Origin: Cichorium intybus
Taxonomy: Eukaryota > Streptophyta > Magnoliopsida > Asterales > Asteraceae
Assembly: GCA_023525715.1 (NCBI GenBank)
Contig: JAKNSD010000059.1
Coordinates: 52,607 to 116,606, forward strand
Length of the DNA stretch: 64,000 nt
Direction: 5' to 3'
Shown: positions 33,073-47,200 of the stretch, piece after piece
Position numbering within the stretch: the first letter of the stretch is position 1
How the letters are laid out: each line of letters starts with the position of its first letter
Translations under genes and position numbers: made by a program
Notes under the pieces: model-generated
What the model was told of the DNA's origin: nothing
Database searches by the model: none
What the model saw: the letters and a program-made list of their open reading frames with translations, nothing else

Positions 33073-34520
33073 CCAACCGATCCTTAACACACTGCCTGCC
33101 GAGAAACCCTACAAACCGAACGCTTCCAAAACAACCGCTCCACCAATCCGAGAGAAATCCTGAGTAACCGGGCCTAGCATTCCCAATGATGAAGAACTAG
33201 CGTTCATGTATTGTATAAAGGACGTTTATATTTATTTAGTGCTTCATCTATAGCTTCTGATTGTACCGCCCATTCGGTTGTATTGTTTTGTAATCGAAAA
33301 AAAAGCAAAAAATTGGACCATATTTCCGCTGGACCTCGACATCACGACAAATGATGTCATTTAGTTGCTAATTCCCGATGATTAAAGATGAGATATTACA
33401 AACTTATACACTACAAATCATATTATTTATATCATCCCTCTTTGTTTTTTAATGCGTGAGATCATAGATTGACATACAACATCAGCTATTCTTTGTTCTC
33501 GGTATACTATTTCCAATATAACATCACATGTATCATCAACCTTTCCTTTCAGATATTAAAAGTTGGATTGTTAATTAAGCAATAAGGACCCGAGCCAATC
33601 AATACCAATTATATTCTTACATTTTATTATTTTAGATAAAGATTTTAGATAAAGATTTAATAGAATGGCCATTCGTGAAAGCATAGGTTATTTTAGACAT
33701 ACGGAACCTATACAATCTATGAGTCCATCCCTAGGAAATTTCATTTAATACAAAATGCTATAACTTGTGAATTTATTAGCTTATATGACTCCAAACTCAG
33801 CTAAAGATTTACAATAAAATAAATTACATATAAAGGTCTTTTAAAAAAGTAAATGAATCATTATATTTTAAATCGATAATTTCATTTTAATACTGAATTT
33901 ACCATTGATGCTATCAGAAAAACTTTGTTACTTGATTGTATTGTAATTCTAGAATCAGTCATATTTTTTTTCCCAATAAACAAGTCTTTTATAAAAACCA
34001 ATTAGCATCATAAATGAACTCTTTCCCCATATTTTATAATACATGTTCACAAAAATCTAATATACAGACATGTCTAATTGAACCTATATGCATGGCAACC
34101 TAAGATTAAAGGCATCGTGCAACCGTATTGGCCTTGTAACTATTTGTGGCTCCAAATATAAGTTCATGGAAATTCATACGCCCATGAATACACATACGTA
34201 TACACACACAGGAGCGTTCATAAAAGGTTTTAGACATGCGACCGTATATGGCCCATATTGTCTAGGGACTCGAAAAAATTTTATGTTTAATATTTGCGAC
34301 GGGAAAATATGTAGGAAAAGTGACAAAATTCAACCGTTAATCCTCATAAATTTATCGCTAATCCCTTGCAAAATTTATCTCAAAATCCCGCCAATAAAAT
34401 TTTGGGGACCCATATTTACTCTTCGTAGTATTAATGAATTCCGCTTATATATATAAAAAATATATTAAAACCCCATTTTTATTTTTCGTACATGACTCTC
34501 AAAATCAACAAGCACGTGCT
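33073..34520. other. Intergenic DNA, gypsy tail then unknown
   Basis: 33073-33200 continues the C-rich gypsy tail. The rest is AT-rich with no recognised gene. Confidence 0.4.
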
Positions 34521-34530
34521 CTAGCGCGCA

Positions 34531-34627
<97 letters not shown>

Positions 34628-34645
34628 TGTGTGTGTATATGTAAT
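34531..34645. repeat. (CA)n(TA)n(GT)n microsatellite
   Basis: CA run, TA run, then about 65 bp of GT, an almost self-complementary layout. The frames through it are artefacts. Confidence 0.9.
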
Positions 34646-36276
34646 ATGTAAAATTAGTTGAACTGTTACATAACGGTTTGAAACTTTATCATAAGTTAAC
34701 ACTAGTGAGCTCTGAGTTTGGGTCACAACTGCTTTTTTAGATGTCTATCCTACCATAATATAGCTTATCAATATGTATATTATTATTTTGTATTTAAACT
34801 AATTAGTGCTTTCTAAAACTTTAGTATATATAGCGATTCTTTAACTAATAATTCATGAATGTTTTGTTATAAGAAATATTTTTTTGTCTCTTTAACTACT
34901 CTAATTCAGAAACTTTTTTTAAATCATGATATTTAATTCATCAATTAAAAGACTTTTAGTTAAATTTAACGCAAAAAATCCGTATTTTAAATTTTATATT
35001 TTTTGTATCAACCTTCAAGAATCAATTTAGTTGAAGTTGAAAAAATTTCATCGTTTGAAGTATCATAAATATCAATTAAATATCATAAGTTAAAAATATC
35101 ATTTGAATTATATAAGATTATTTCGAAGTTAGGGAGTTTTGACATCAATATAAATATTTATTGGAATTAGTTTATTTTCATTAAATATGTGGTTTAATAT
35201 AACCATATGAAAAGACTTCATTTCGACTAGGGACGTCACCACTATGATGACATATACAAGATAAGTGAATTTGATCTATTGAAATATGAGTGAGTTATTC
35301 AAGTCCAATTGTGTACGATATGTAAATCAATCAATCTTAAAAATAAAAATGATAACCGGGATTTGAGATGGTATTCGCTAATGATATAAGATATTTGTGT
35401 TTATATTTATATTTTCTTTATAGTTTTTGTTGATAGATACATATTATGATGCAAAATAAATTAGATATTATTTTTTTAAATAATAATCTGAATATTATTT
35501 CGTTAACTCGATTGTATTAGTAAAACTGTTTTGAAATTATTTATTTTCAATTTTTTAATAAATATTTTTTTTAACTTTTGGTTAAAGATAATATTAATAA
35601 TCTACATCAATATTTTATTTTAATATAAGAATAATTATTTAATAATTAATGATAATAATTTGATTATTTTTTTACAAAATATATTTATTAATATTTTCAC
35701 TATATAAAGGTTTTTCTACGCAACTCGCAAGATTCGCTAGAGATTAAACGGAACATCTTTCTAGAGAGGGTGGGGGTACAGCCGTGTGGGGATGACCCTA
35801 ACCCTATGATAAAATAATTCATCCAACGAAGCAAAATGGACGGGTTGAGTTATACATAGGATCTATATCTAGAACTTAGTGTGAGAAAGGGAATCCTTTT
35901 GTAAGATTTACTCCTATCTAATTAATAATTGAGACTGATTTACTAGCAACTGCAAATTAATAATCTAAAATAGATTCAAAAAATACTTAATAAACTGTGT
36001 AGAACACGTAGTCCTTTAATTTCAACAACCAACTTAACATGACGTAAGAAGTTTAAAACATTTCCTTTTTTAGTATTACCATAAAATATATCGTCTTTAC
36101 CTATAAGTATTCCAAATTTCAATATGATAAAATGGAATACAAAAAAATTAAAGTATTTGCGTATGAAACCGTAAGTACATTACTGTGTATGCAAGTTGTT
36201 TCACCGACATATATCATTGTTAGGATGGACGGAGTCGGTTTCGGGTTTAAGTGAGCTCATCGACGGTAACGGCGGG
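34646..36276. other. AT-rich intergenic DNA, nothing recognised
   Basis: No gene or element ends seen. 35700-35800 ('aaggtttttctacgcaactcgcaagattcgctag') is less AT-rich and might be an LTR remnant. Confidence 0.4.
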
Positions 36277-36284
36277 TTCACGGT

Positions 36285-36853
<569 letters not shown>

Positions 36854-37071
36854 TTCACGGTATCCTTAGTCGTGGGCTGGTGAAACATGGGTGGGTTGCA
36901 ATTTACTTAAACCGGGGCATTGAGCCTTTAAAAATTATTTACCAAAATTTATTTCACCACCAACCCCATAAATACACCGCTCAACCACTTCAAAAATCAA
37001 CATTCCTTCTACTCTCAAATCTCTTGTACTCTCAATTCTCTATACTTTTAATTTTCACTAATTTAAAAAAA

Positions 37072-37440
37072 ATGGATGAATCATCCTCCACCCGCAAGCC
37101 GTAGACACAAATCGAGGAGGTGTGGTTGACAACCGTTTATGTCAACAACATTAAAAATTTAGGAGACGTCAAATTGTTGAATCTTATCGAGGAAAAATTT
37201 CACGCACTCATGGACACCGAACAGTATCGGTCTAAACGCCAACTTAATAGCAAGTGAAATTTTTTTGAAAATGAAGGTGTCAAAATTTAACTACATATAC
37301 AACAACTTATCGACGAACCGAGAAAACGGGCTACCTATTATGATAATTTAAATAGAGCTTTTGACGAATATCGTCTGGCCTTTAACAGAATCGTGTTTAG
37401 CCGTATCAATGGACTTACGAAGAGTTCACTATAATGGGTT
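37072..37440 (+). pseudogene. PIF/Harbinger-associated Myb/SANT-like protein, broken
   Basis: From the ATG at 37072 (MDESSSTRKP) the frame meets a stop at once, then continues with IEEVWLTTVYVNN...LIEEKFHALMDTEQYRSKRQLNSK, where TGA replaces the Trp expected after SK, then further shifted DEPRKRATYYDNLNRAFDEYRLAF. This is the pattern of the trihelix/Myb-like DNA-binding companion of PIF/Harbinger transposases and its many plant relatives. An apparent promoter and leader ('cataaatacaccgctcaacc') precede it. Not functional as it stands. Confidence 0.5.
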
Positions 37441-39478
37441 GCCTTTGGGGTCAACGACGTTATCGTTTTAGGATTTTAATTTTTGTTTTATAGGACTACT
37501 CGTATATTTAAATTCTGATATTTAGGTTTTTATTCCCGTTTGTAGTTATGTATTTTAATTTTACTTTTTGTGTTTTAGGACTACTAGTTTTTTTTCAATG
37601 TTATTTGTTATATTTTAACTAAGTTAATATTTTAAATTTAATGTTATTTTTTTATTTTTGGTTTTATTTATTTAATTCTAATATAGAAAATATGATGTGA
37701 CATTGTGGGTTAGGAACGATGAGTTTCTCGTGTTGTGGGTTGAAAAAGATGAAAATGAAAAGAGAGAAAAAGATTTATGTGGTATTGGTGTTAGGAACGA
37801 TGAGTTTCTCGCATTGTAGGTTGAGAAATATAAAAGTGAAAAGAGAGAAAAAGGTTGATGTTGTATTATGTGTTGAGAGGACGGGGAAAGATGATCCCTC
37901 CCCACCCTAACATAAAGTGTTATAGTGCTAACAATATAGTAGGATCACAACAAATTTGTAATGTTGTGGCTTATGAAATGTAACATTAAGCTTCGTGAAT
38001 TTATAAAGTAGGTTTGTTAAATTTGTATCAAACAAAATCAACTACTTTGTATGTCCGGTAACAAGTTTTTTAGAGCTTTTAAAAGGTTTTGAATTTTAGT
38101 TTTAAGAAAAACTTGAATTAAATAAAAAGTTTCACTTGACAATACGAACCTTTAGCTTTTATTTTAAATATAAATATCATAATCCAAAACCTACTCCAAA
38201 TAGATGTCAAGAGTTTTTGCTTTTTAAAGCTTTTAGCGTTTACCTTTTTAGAATGTTCAGTAATGCAACAAACTTTTGAGAGCTTTTAACATATTTTATA
38301 TTTTAGTTTTTAAGAAGTTCAAATTAAATAATAAGTTTTGCTCGGTAAGACGAACTTTTAGCCTTTATTTTAAACAAAAAAGACATAACCCAAAATTTAC
38401 TTAGATTAGCTCTTAGGTGCTTTAACTTATTAGGTTTTTAGATTTTAGTTTTTATTTTTTTTAATAGTTGAAAGATTATTTATTAACGAGTTAGTCAAAA
38501 AAAACTTAAAAAATTGAAGGGATTACGAAGGACCACACATAAGCGGGTTTTGTAACCACACGACCCAAGTAACAACTATCATTCTATAATCTATTCTTAT
38601 TCAGTTATTCGCAATCCATGAAAAAGAATAATCGACAATCATATAGGATTAGAGTGTCTCTTCAAACAGAAACATCACAAAAACAATAACATTTTCGAAT
38701 ATCCAGATCACCCACCACGTCGTCATAATGATCAACTCAAAGTTGTACGTCTAAAAGTAGATAATTGGATCACGTCCATAAAAGCAACCACTTCATCACA
38801 CTACCAAACAAAAGAGTAGATATCACACTACTTTCTAACGTATAAGGCTACATCACAAGAAATAATAATGTGGCAATATCTTCTACAATCAAGGCATAAC
38901 TCGGGCAAAGGACCGAAAGGAACGTCAATGCCTCTATAATTCAAGTTATCACTAGTTGGAAGTTTATTCAAATGGCATCCATAACAAAAGGTGTTGCTTT
39001 TTCTAGCTACGAATATATTTTATTTTGTAGAAACCAAACCAGTCAAAAGCATGTTATCATCGATACTCTACGTACCAAAGAGAAGTATTAGTTACTTAGA
39101 AGTTAGATCACTTAGCATGAGTTTTAGGAAATTTATATGAACTTAGTCCTAGAATATGAAGTTTACATGAATAAATTGAAGATTGATATTGATATTTTAA
39201 CGAGTGAAGCTCATGTAGACAATTACTTACTTTTGAAATTAGATTTTGTTATTGTAATATGTTTCACATAGTTGTTGATATTTGGTTGTAGAATAAAGTT
39301 CAAATAAGAACCTAATAACATATTTTATGAACTTTTTTTATATTATATTTTTCAAAACAAAAATAGTCCTAATTTTTTCTTATCATGTGATTAGAAGAAT
39401 AAAAAAAATTCAAAAAAAATCATATTTTTGCATTCTGATATGTATATGCATATGCAAAAAACGCATATGCATATACAT
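37441..39478. other. Intergenic DNA with two local duplications
   Basis: A ~78-bp tandem duplication at 37710-37850 ('gttaggaacgatgagtttct'). A ~180-bp diverged duplication at 38050-38400 ('gagcttttaa', 'ttttagttttaagaa', 'cgaac.tttagc.tttattttaaa'). No supported gene. Confidence 0.55.
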
Positions 39479-39486
39479 ATGCTTAT

Positions 39487-39639
39487 TAGGGTGTGCACCA
39501 AACCGTCCACACCGCACCGCATAATGCGGTTTTGATACTCCGTGGTGCGGTTTGCGGTTCGTAATTTTGGTAAACCGCACTATACGGTGCGGTTTGCGGT
39601 TTATAGTAACCAAACCGCGGTTTAAACCCCACCGCACCG

Positions 39640-39712
<73 letters not shown>

Positions 39713-39769
39713 CACACACACACAAGTGTGTGTATATATTTATATACATATCCATACACACACACACTC

Positions 39770-39831
<62 letters not shown>

Positions 39832-39980
39832 CAAAATTACCGCATTCAAACCGCAACGCATAATGCAGTTTAGGGCCTTTGTGGTGCGGTCTGTGGTTTC
39901 GAATAAACTCAAACCGCATATGTGGTGCGGCCTGCGGTTTTGCCTCTAAATCGCACCGCACCGCACCGCAAACACCCCTA
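39487..39980. mobile_element. Non-autonomous hAT element, GCACCGCA-rich, 494 bp
   Basis: Ends TAGGGTGTGCAC / GCAAACACCCCTA. Perfect 8-bp target-site duplication ATGCTTAT at 39479-39486 and 39981-39988. Subterminal parts repeat CACCGCACCGCA, TGCGGTTT and AAACCGC in both orientations. The centre holds two (TA)n runs (39641-39699, 39776-39829) with CA/TG between. No transposase. Confidence 0.92.
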
Positions 39981-39986
39981 ATGCTT

Positions 39987-40122
39987 ATAGTCCACAACTG
40001 GGGGTGGGGGTGGAGGGTTACAAAATTAATTTTTTATTTTGCATTCCTAGGTAGTTCTTAGGTTCTCATGATCTCGACTCTCCATCACCCCCCCCCACCC
40101 CTACCCCTGGTTGTAGACTATA
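39987..40122. mobile_element. Short hairpin MITE candidate, 136 bp
   Basis: Left 'atagtccacaactgggggtg' and right end, reverse-complemented, 'atagtctacaaccaggggta' extend to about 31 bp of inverted repeat (G-rich on the left, C-rich on the right). The hAT element's right target-site copy overlaps its left edge by 2 bp, so the hAT insertion hit its very end. Confidence 0.55.
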
Positions 40123-40550
40123 TGTTTTTCAAGGGACCAATTTTTGTAAAGTATTATGCCATTATTGCATATAATGTCTCCTTTTTCATGCACCTAGGAT
40201 GTATAAAAGATAGAGTGTTACAACTATTACATCAACAACAAAAGAAAACGAGTTGCTCGTAAAAAGGGATGTTATTTGCTAAATAAAGGAACCAACAATG
40301 CACTTAACAGAGACCATATTTTCTCATAAAAATATAGTAGCATTATAGGTATTCTAAATATAATCTCTTCAAAGGAAAATCATAGTCATACTAGATAAGA
40401 CACTTCTAAGTTGTTTTGGGGATTACTAGTTCGTTGTTACTCAATCTTTCTTTGACTACAATAGAAAGGTTAATCATTAATGTTGCTAGATAGTCTTATC
40501 TTGGAACATCGAGGATTTTACAATTTCATCCTTTTTAATCAAAATTCATT
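40123..40550. other. Intergenic DNA, nothing recognised
   Basis: No gene, repeat or element end seen in this AT-rich stretch. Confidence 0.4.
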
Positions 40551-40826
40551 GAGTAAATTACAGTTTTGGTCCTTAAGGGTTACCCATTTTTTCACTTTTA
40601 GTCCAACTTTTGAAATTCAATGCTAAAGATCCTTAAGGTTGCATAAAGTTTACAGCGATGGTCGATTGACTAGGTAAAAAGACTAAAATATCATTTTTAA
40701 TTTATTTTTCAATTTTCTCTTAATTTATTATTTATATTATTAATAAAAAAATAAACCCCACCCCCAACCCCTAACCCCTTTTCTCTCTCTCTCTCTCTCT
40801 CTTGGACCAAAACTGCAATTTACTCT
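40551..40826. mobile_element. MITE with 22-bp TIRs (TTTTGGTCC family), ~275 bp
   Basis: The left end (40551-40572) and right end (40804-40825, reverse-complemented) match at 21 of 22 positions; both end in CAGTTTTGGTCC. It contains a (CT)n run near the right end. No clear target-site duplication. Confidence 0.75.
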
Positions 40827-41849
40827 AACATGATTTATATGAAGATATAACGTCTAATGTAATGATATGTAAGACTCTGCCCCATTAAGTATATGTATAA
40901 ACTGCAAAGATGCTACAAATAAATAATTAAATCAATTAGGTAGAAATGGAAATTGGTCACGACCGAGCCACGACGGTTGTTTTGGAAATAACAAGGGATA
41001 ATTATTTACAAGTAAAGATGATGACAAATTTGATGTTTGTGAATGTAAAGAAGCCATTGTTGATGCACTAAACATTTGCTATAATAAATTACTTTCCGGT
41101 TGTTATAGGCGGAAATTAGAAGTTTGTAGCAGTTGAGACTTGAGAGTATTGCGAGTAATCCCGGGCCACAGTGGTGTCCGGCGGTTTTTGTGGGTCTCGT
41201 ATCTTCGTTGTAGGCTCTGGCGGCGGCCTCCGCGATGTCGATTTTTGTGTCTGAAATCGAACCAGAATAAACAACCATATTCATCTACAACGAGGATGGA
41301 GAAAGGAGGACGAGAGGAGATGAAATCGATTTCTGGAATCGCTTCCAATTAATTACAAAAAATCTGATTTTGAAGGTAAACCAAACCCAAACCCGACGGT
41401 GGTATTCGAAAATAAATTTGACGATCGTCTTCCCGAACACAGACCTCATCTTTTCAGGTTTGGATTTATATGGTGGGAGATGCAGGGGTTTAGATCATTA
41501 GGTTGCTTAGATCGTTAGGTTGATAAATGGAACGGTTGAGTATAAGGATGGTGTAAATATTGTAATCCATGGCTTTAGGTGGAGTCGGTGGAGAATTCGT
41601 CTTTTGATCTCTGATAATTTAATAGCCCTAGGTTACCCGGTTTCATATCCTAGATTTAAAAATCAGGTTCTGGTTGGATTTCTACATCATATTCCCCGGC
41701 GTCAAAACACCAACTTTCCATGCTATTTTTAAGTCGTGTGGCTTCTTGTAAGGCAGTGGGCCAGGTTGATCCTTCTGTAAACCCAACTCCGGCCACCAGT
41801 CTTCTTGACATGGAGAAAACCGTAGAGAGATGGTTGGGGTAAGGTTTTG
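40827..41849. other. DNA between two oppositely oriented copies of the TTTTGGTCC family
   Basis: 41130-41350 is more GC-rich (cgggccacagtggtgtccggcgg...) and may be a captured gene fragment; no frame has recognisable homology. 41800-41830 'gacatggagaaaaccgtag' is also coding-like but too short to name. Confidence 0.4.
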
Positions 41850-42090
41850 TACTTTGAACTTTAGTGGAGTCGGGACGGGGGTATTTTGCTTTTTTATTAA
41901 TTAATTTAATAATATATTAAAAGAAAATTGAAAAAGAAATTAAAATTGACATTTTAGTCTTTTTACCTGGCCAAGGGACCAAAAGTGCAAGATTTTGGCC
42001 ACCACAGAGACCATCAGCGTGGAATTTGAAAAGTTGGACTTAGAGTGAAAACTGGGGTAAAACACAGGGATCAAAAGTGTAATATACTCA
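41850..42090. mobile_element. Truncated second copy of the TTTTGGTCC MITE, inverted
   Basis: Reverse-complemented, 42090 leftwards reads GAGTATATTACACTTTTGATCC and continues with the same internal phrases as 40580-40740 ('agtccaactttt.aaattc', 'aggtaaaaagactaaaatgtc', 'tttttcaattttc'). The far end is lost. Confidence 0.7.
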
Positions 42091-42953
42091 AATTCATTAT
42101 AAGCTACATGTTTGCCTATTCCATATTAGTCTTTTTCTTAAACACATAGAGTATGGCGAAAGAGGGAGGTGGAACACCAATAATAGCATTGACTAGGGAA
42201 CGACATACTCATCTATTACTCTATAGAAATATAATAAAATAGAGATCATAATAAAGGACCAACAATTCAAATGACACTAAGAATCACGTTGCAAAATATT
42301 AGACAAGTATCTCATGATATAAGCTTCAAACCATTAAATAGATGGAAATATGTCCCCTCATGACTCTTTATCAATAATAAAGTATGATTGCATGTGTGTA
42401 TGATGAAAAAAATACCTCATGAATGAGGAAAACATTAATACTCGTGAGGAAAAAGGTTACTCATGAATAATTATCGAGCTTAATTGAGCATCGGTCGTGA
42501 ATTTATTAGAAATATTATCCGTGGAGAATAAATTGAACTTGTTAAAAATTATCAGTGTGCTTTATGTCAGACCAAACATTCCTAAAGGTTTTAGCTTTAT
42601 ATTTTCATATTATTTACACTTTTAAAAGCTAACATCTACTTTTGCCAAACACTTATATACAAATAAAAGCTATAACTACTGTCTTCCAGCTACTAGCTAC
42701 AAGCTTCTAGCTTCCAACAACCAACTACTTTTGTCAAAAACGCCTAAGGTATACTTTTAGAAAGTATTTGTATCTGACTCCAATGTTGCTAATTATTATT
42801 CTTATATTTATATTATGTGTAATAAGTTTACGGTATGTGATCTGAGTGGCTTAGAAACCCTCACCCGATTTGGTGTGTATTTATTACTATTTTATGGGCT
42901 TGTTTTTTGCTAGGTTGACTTACTCAATTGACATTTTCAAATAAATTTATAAT
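42091..42953. other. Intergenic DNA left of the copia element
   Basis: No gene. 42650-42750 has 'agctactagctacaagcttctag' wording similar in style to the CTAGC-rich MITE at 56344. Confidence 0.4.
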
Positions 42954-43509
42954 ATGAACGAAATTTTGGTCCTTTTAGTGTCACCGTGTCATTTTGGTAT
43001 AATGGAATTTACAAGATTACCAATATAGTTCAAATCTTTATTTTAGATAAATTAATAGGTATGAAGTGTATGCTTGTATAAAACGAGTTGGGATCAAGGG
43101 AGATGCTCTCCCTTGCATGGTCCAAGGGGCAGCACCCTTGACGGGGGGTCCCTAAAAATTAATTTTTTAGGAAATCATTATTGAAAATATTATTTTCATA
43201 AAATATTTATAATAATTTCCTTTGAAACCACCATCCCATATTTAAGGATAGAATCAACATTTAAACTAATGGATACTTATCTTTGGTGATCAGAAGAATT
43301 TGAGTTCTATATAGATCTATAGTTCATGGTTTCTTATTAGTGCATTGATTTGAAATTACTCCTTGAATCCTTATCTTCATAATCTGGATTTCATGATACT
43401 CAAGGCACAGGGGTTGAAATATTAGAATCAGAAAGTGATCACAGATCCTTCAAGCAATCTATTTAAACTCTTGATTCTATAAACAACCCTTTCTCCCAAA
43501 CCCCCAACG
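42954..43509 (+). repeat. 5' LTR of the copia element
   Basis: About 555 bp, matching 48003-48533 (shared: 'tttacaagattaccaat', 'ggaaatcatta', 'aatttcctttgaaa', 'ttcttattagtgcattgatt', 'ataatctggatttc'). The left half contains a block 'ccctaaaaattaattttttag' absent or changed in the right copy. The expected primer site after it is not recognisable. Confidence 0.75.
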
Positions 43510-43589
43510 TTCGAATATGATAGTTCCTTATGTTTCTGATATCATGAGGGAATCGATTAAAGAGATAACTTCCAAGTTCAAAAAGTTGG

Positions 43590-44170
43590 AGAAGTTCTAG
43601 TGAAACAAATTTTGTCGTGGAACAAGAGGATGTGCTTTCTCCTCACCACTCTAAATGATGTTCACATGTTGAGTACCCTTACACTAGAAGCCCAAGAAGG
43701 GGAAACTATGGAACATACCAGACATCGTTTCAAATTAAGAGAATGATGACTACATCTACAGTGCCACATTATTAACGCTATGTCTTATCCTTTATTTGAT
43801 CTACTAGAACGTGGAGAGTGCGAAGGAATTATAGAACATTCTTGAATTTAATGATGGTGATGAGGATGTTTCTAGCAAGATGTTCCTAGTTAGCGATTTT
43901 AAAAATTATAAAATGGTAGACTCAATGCATATTATGGAATAATATAATGAAATCCTTCACATTATTGGTCAAGTCACTCAACACAATATGAAATTGATGA
44001 ATGTATTGTTGTGTTGAGTGTGATTGACAAGTTACTGTTATTTTGGAAGGACTTTAAACATACTGTAAAACATTAAAAGGAAGAGTTATTTGTGTAGAAC
44101 TCAGGATTCATATACAGATTGAGGAATCACTTTGAGTTCAAGAATGTGACAAGAACTAAGGGAAACTTGA
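43590..44170 (+). pseudogene. Copia gag (UBN2-type) remnant
   Basis: Broken frames read AMSYPLFDLLERGECEG, KMFLVSDFKNYKMVDSMHI and QYNEILHIIGQVTQHN..., the style of copia gag ('m.d...v..hv..f..i...L'). Several stops and shifts. Confidence 0.6.
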
Positions 44171-44295
44171 TATTGAATAGCCCTTTATCCACATGGCGGA
44201 AGTAAATAAAAACAATCAAGACCACAAACAGAAAAGGAATCAAACTCAAGTATGATGGTCAAGACAAACCATTATAGAACCCCCAAGGATTTGGT

Positions 44296-47200
44296 TTGTT
44301 GGATATGTCAAAGGACTGTCGCGTTAAGCATGATTGTTGGGTGAATCTCAATAAAAATTGTGCTAGAAATAGTGGTACCAGAAACAGTGGTGGTGGAAAA
44401 AATGGGGCTAAGAACTCAGTTGTACCAATAGGAGGTCAAATATTTTCTAACATTAATAGTTCTATTCAGAATTATTGTTCACAAATTCCTAAATTATTTT
44501 ATGTGTAGAATAATGATTGTACATGGTGGGTCTGCTACAAGTCATATGTGCAAATATCACTGATGGTTCAAGAAATTGACACCAATTGATGATGGATCCA
44601 TAGTTAATATGGGTGATGATGATCCAACTCAACCTCTTTGGGTTTTTGTGTTGTTAGTATTAAGTTTACTCTTGGAAAATCAATTAAGTTGTTTAATGTT
44701 TTGTTTGTTCCTAAGCTTCACAAGAACCTAGTTAGTCTTGGTTGTTTAAACGGTGATGGTTCTAAACAGGTTTATGAATCAGATAGGTATATCCTATCTC
44801 AATTTGGCATGTTTATTAGTGTTGGAAATTTTTGCAATCATATGTTCCATTTAAATGTGGTTAATATCTTGTATGGTGTTCATTACTCTGTTTTGGAAAC
44901 ATCTTCTTCCGTTAATTCCTCTAAAATTGATGATGCTATGGTATGACATGTTCGTTTAGGTCATATTAGTTTTAGATGAATGCATCAAATGTCAAAATAT
45001 GGTTTTAATTCCAACTTTTGACATTAGTGCTAGAAAATGTAGACTTGCATGTTAATAAAAAATATAAAAAAAACTCGTCTCCAAATGTTCAAAAAGAATC
45101 TGGAATTTTGGATTTAATTCACGGTGATCTTTATGATTTTCATTTTACTCCTTCTCTTGGAAACAAAAAGTTTGTAATTACTTTCATTGATGATTCGAGT
45201 GGGTTTTGATATGCGTATTTATTTCATTCTAAGGATGAAGCCTTGGAAAAGTTCAAAATATTAAAACTTGAGGTGGAATTGCAATTGGAAAATCATGTTA
45301 AATTGCTTAGAAATTATCGGTGTGGGGAATCTATGGACCCTCATTATTTCCAATAAGTTGGAATTATCCATGAGACCATGACTCCATATACACCACAACA
45401 AAACGATGTTGTCGATCATAAAATCGAGTTTGAAATAAATGGTCAACCCAATGTTATCTTACCCGGTCAGGTAAGGGATTGGAGAGAGGCAATGCTTACG
45501 GCATGTTATGTCTTGAATAGAATTGCAAATAAAGTGAACAAAAATCCCCATATGAACTTTGGTTCAAAAAAGCTCCAAATTTGGGTTATTTTTGAATTTA
45601 GGGTTTGTCAGGCGGTTGTAAAATTACCCGAGCCCAAGAGGAATACTTTGGGAGAAATAAGAATTGATTTCATTTCCATTGTATATGAACAAAATTACAA
45701 GGCATACAAGTTCTATGTTATAGATCCTAATGATTCGGGTCAGCAAACACCGTGATTGAGGCGCACAATGCGATTTTTTATGAAATGCTAATTTCCTCGA
45801 TGCTGATACCTAAGGATTTGATATCTAACAATAATAGAGGTCAAAATTTAGAAACTTAAGAGGGTATATTAGATCCAAAACCTCAAGAGGTTCGGAGAAG
45901 CAAAGAGGGTCAAATTGTCAAAAAATTTGGTGCCGATTTCCAACTATATTTAGTGGAAGGATGAAGGGATGATCTTGGATTTCAATAATCTTATTGTTAC
46001 AACATTTAAGATGATCCAAAGACCTTTAAAGAGTCCATAGAGTCTCGATATGTTGCTTTTTGGTAAGAGGTCAATAATTATGAAATATCGTCAATTTTAG
46101 AGAACAATAATTGAGTATTAGAAGATTTGCCACCAGGTTCCAAACCTTTGGGTTGGAAATGGATCTTCAAAAATAAGATGAAGGTGGATGGAACTATTAA
46201 TTAGTCAAATCTTGATTGGTCATTCAAGGGTTTATAAAAAAACTTGGTGTTAATTATTTTGACCCGTATGGACCGGTGGCACGTATATGTACCATTAAAT
46301 TGTTGATTGCTTTAGCGACTATTCACAAATCTAATTATTCATCAAATGGATGTCAAAACAACCTTATTAAATGAAGATCTTGAAAAAGGTTTACATGAAA
46401 TAACGAGAAGGTTATATTGTGCATTGTAATGAGCATAAGGTGTAAACTTGTTAAAATATTTGTATGGGCTGAAACAAGCGCCCAAACAATGGCATCAAAA
46501 GTTTGATGAGGTTATTTTTTCATGTGGTTTCAATTTAAACCAATCAGACAAATGTGTTAATAGTCAGTTTGACTCATCCGGTTCTAGTGTGATAATTTGC
46601 CTTTATGTTGATATTCGGTACCGATCAACTTCAAGTTGAAGAAACTAAAATGTTTTTGTCATCAAAGTTTTTCGTGAAGGACATGATGGAGGCTGATATG
46701 GTCCTTGGTATTAGGATTAAATGAGTAAACAAGAGTATATCTATGACGCAAGCTCACTATGTTGAGAAAATTCTCAAAAGATTTAATTATACTGATTGTT
46801 CTCCTATGAGTACTCTAATGGGTCCTATTTTCAAGTTAACGGAAAATAATGAGAAGACAATATCACAACATGAATACTCTCAAGCGATACACTTCTTGAC
46901 GTATGCCATGACAAGCACCCGCCCAGACATCGCTTATACGGTTAGGAGGTTGAGTAGGTATACTAGCAAAGTAGCAATCCTAGTACTCGACATTGGCAAG
47001 CAACTCAGAGAGTATTTAAATACTAAGTGAGACCATGGATTATAGACTATGTTATATTGGGTTCCTTTCACTTTTAAAAGGATATTCAGACACACGTTAG
47101 ATACCGAATGGTGAAGATAATTCTTCTACAAGTGGTTGAGTATTCTTGCTTGGGGGAGGTGTTATTTCAGGGGAATCTAGGAAGAAAACTTGCATAACAA

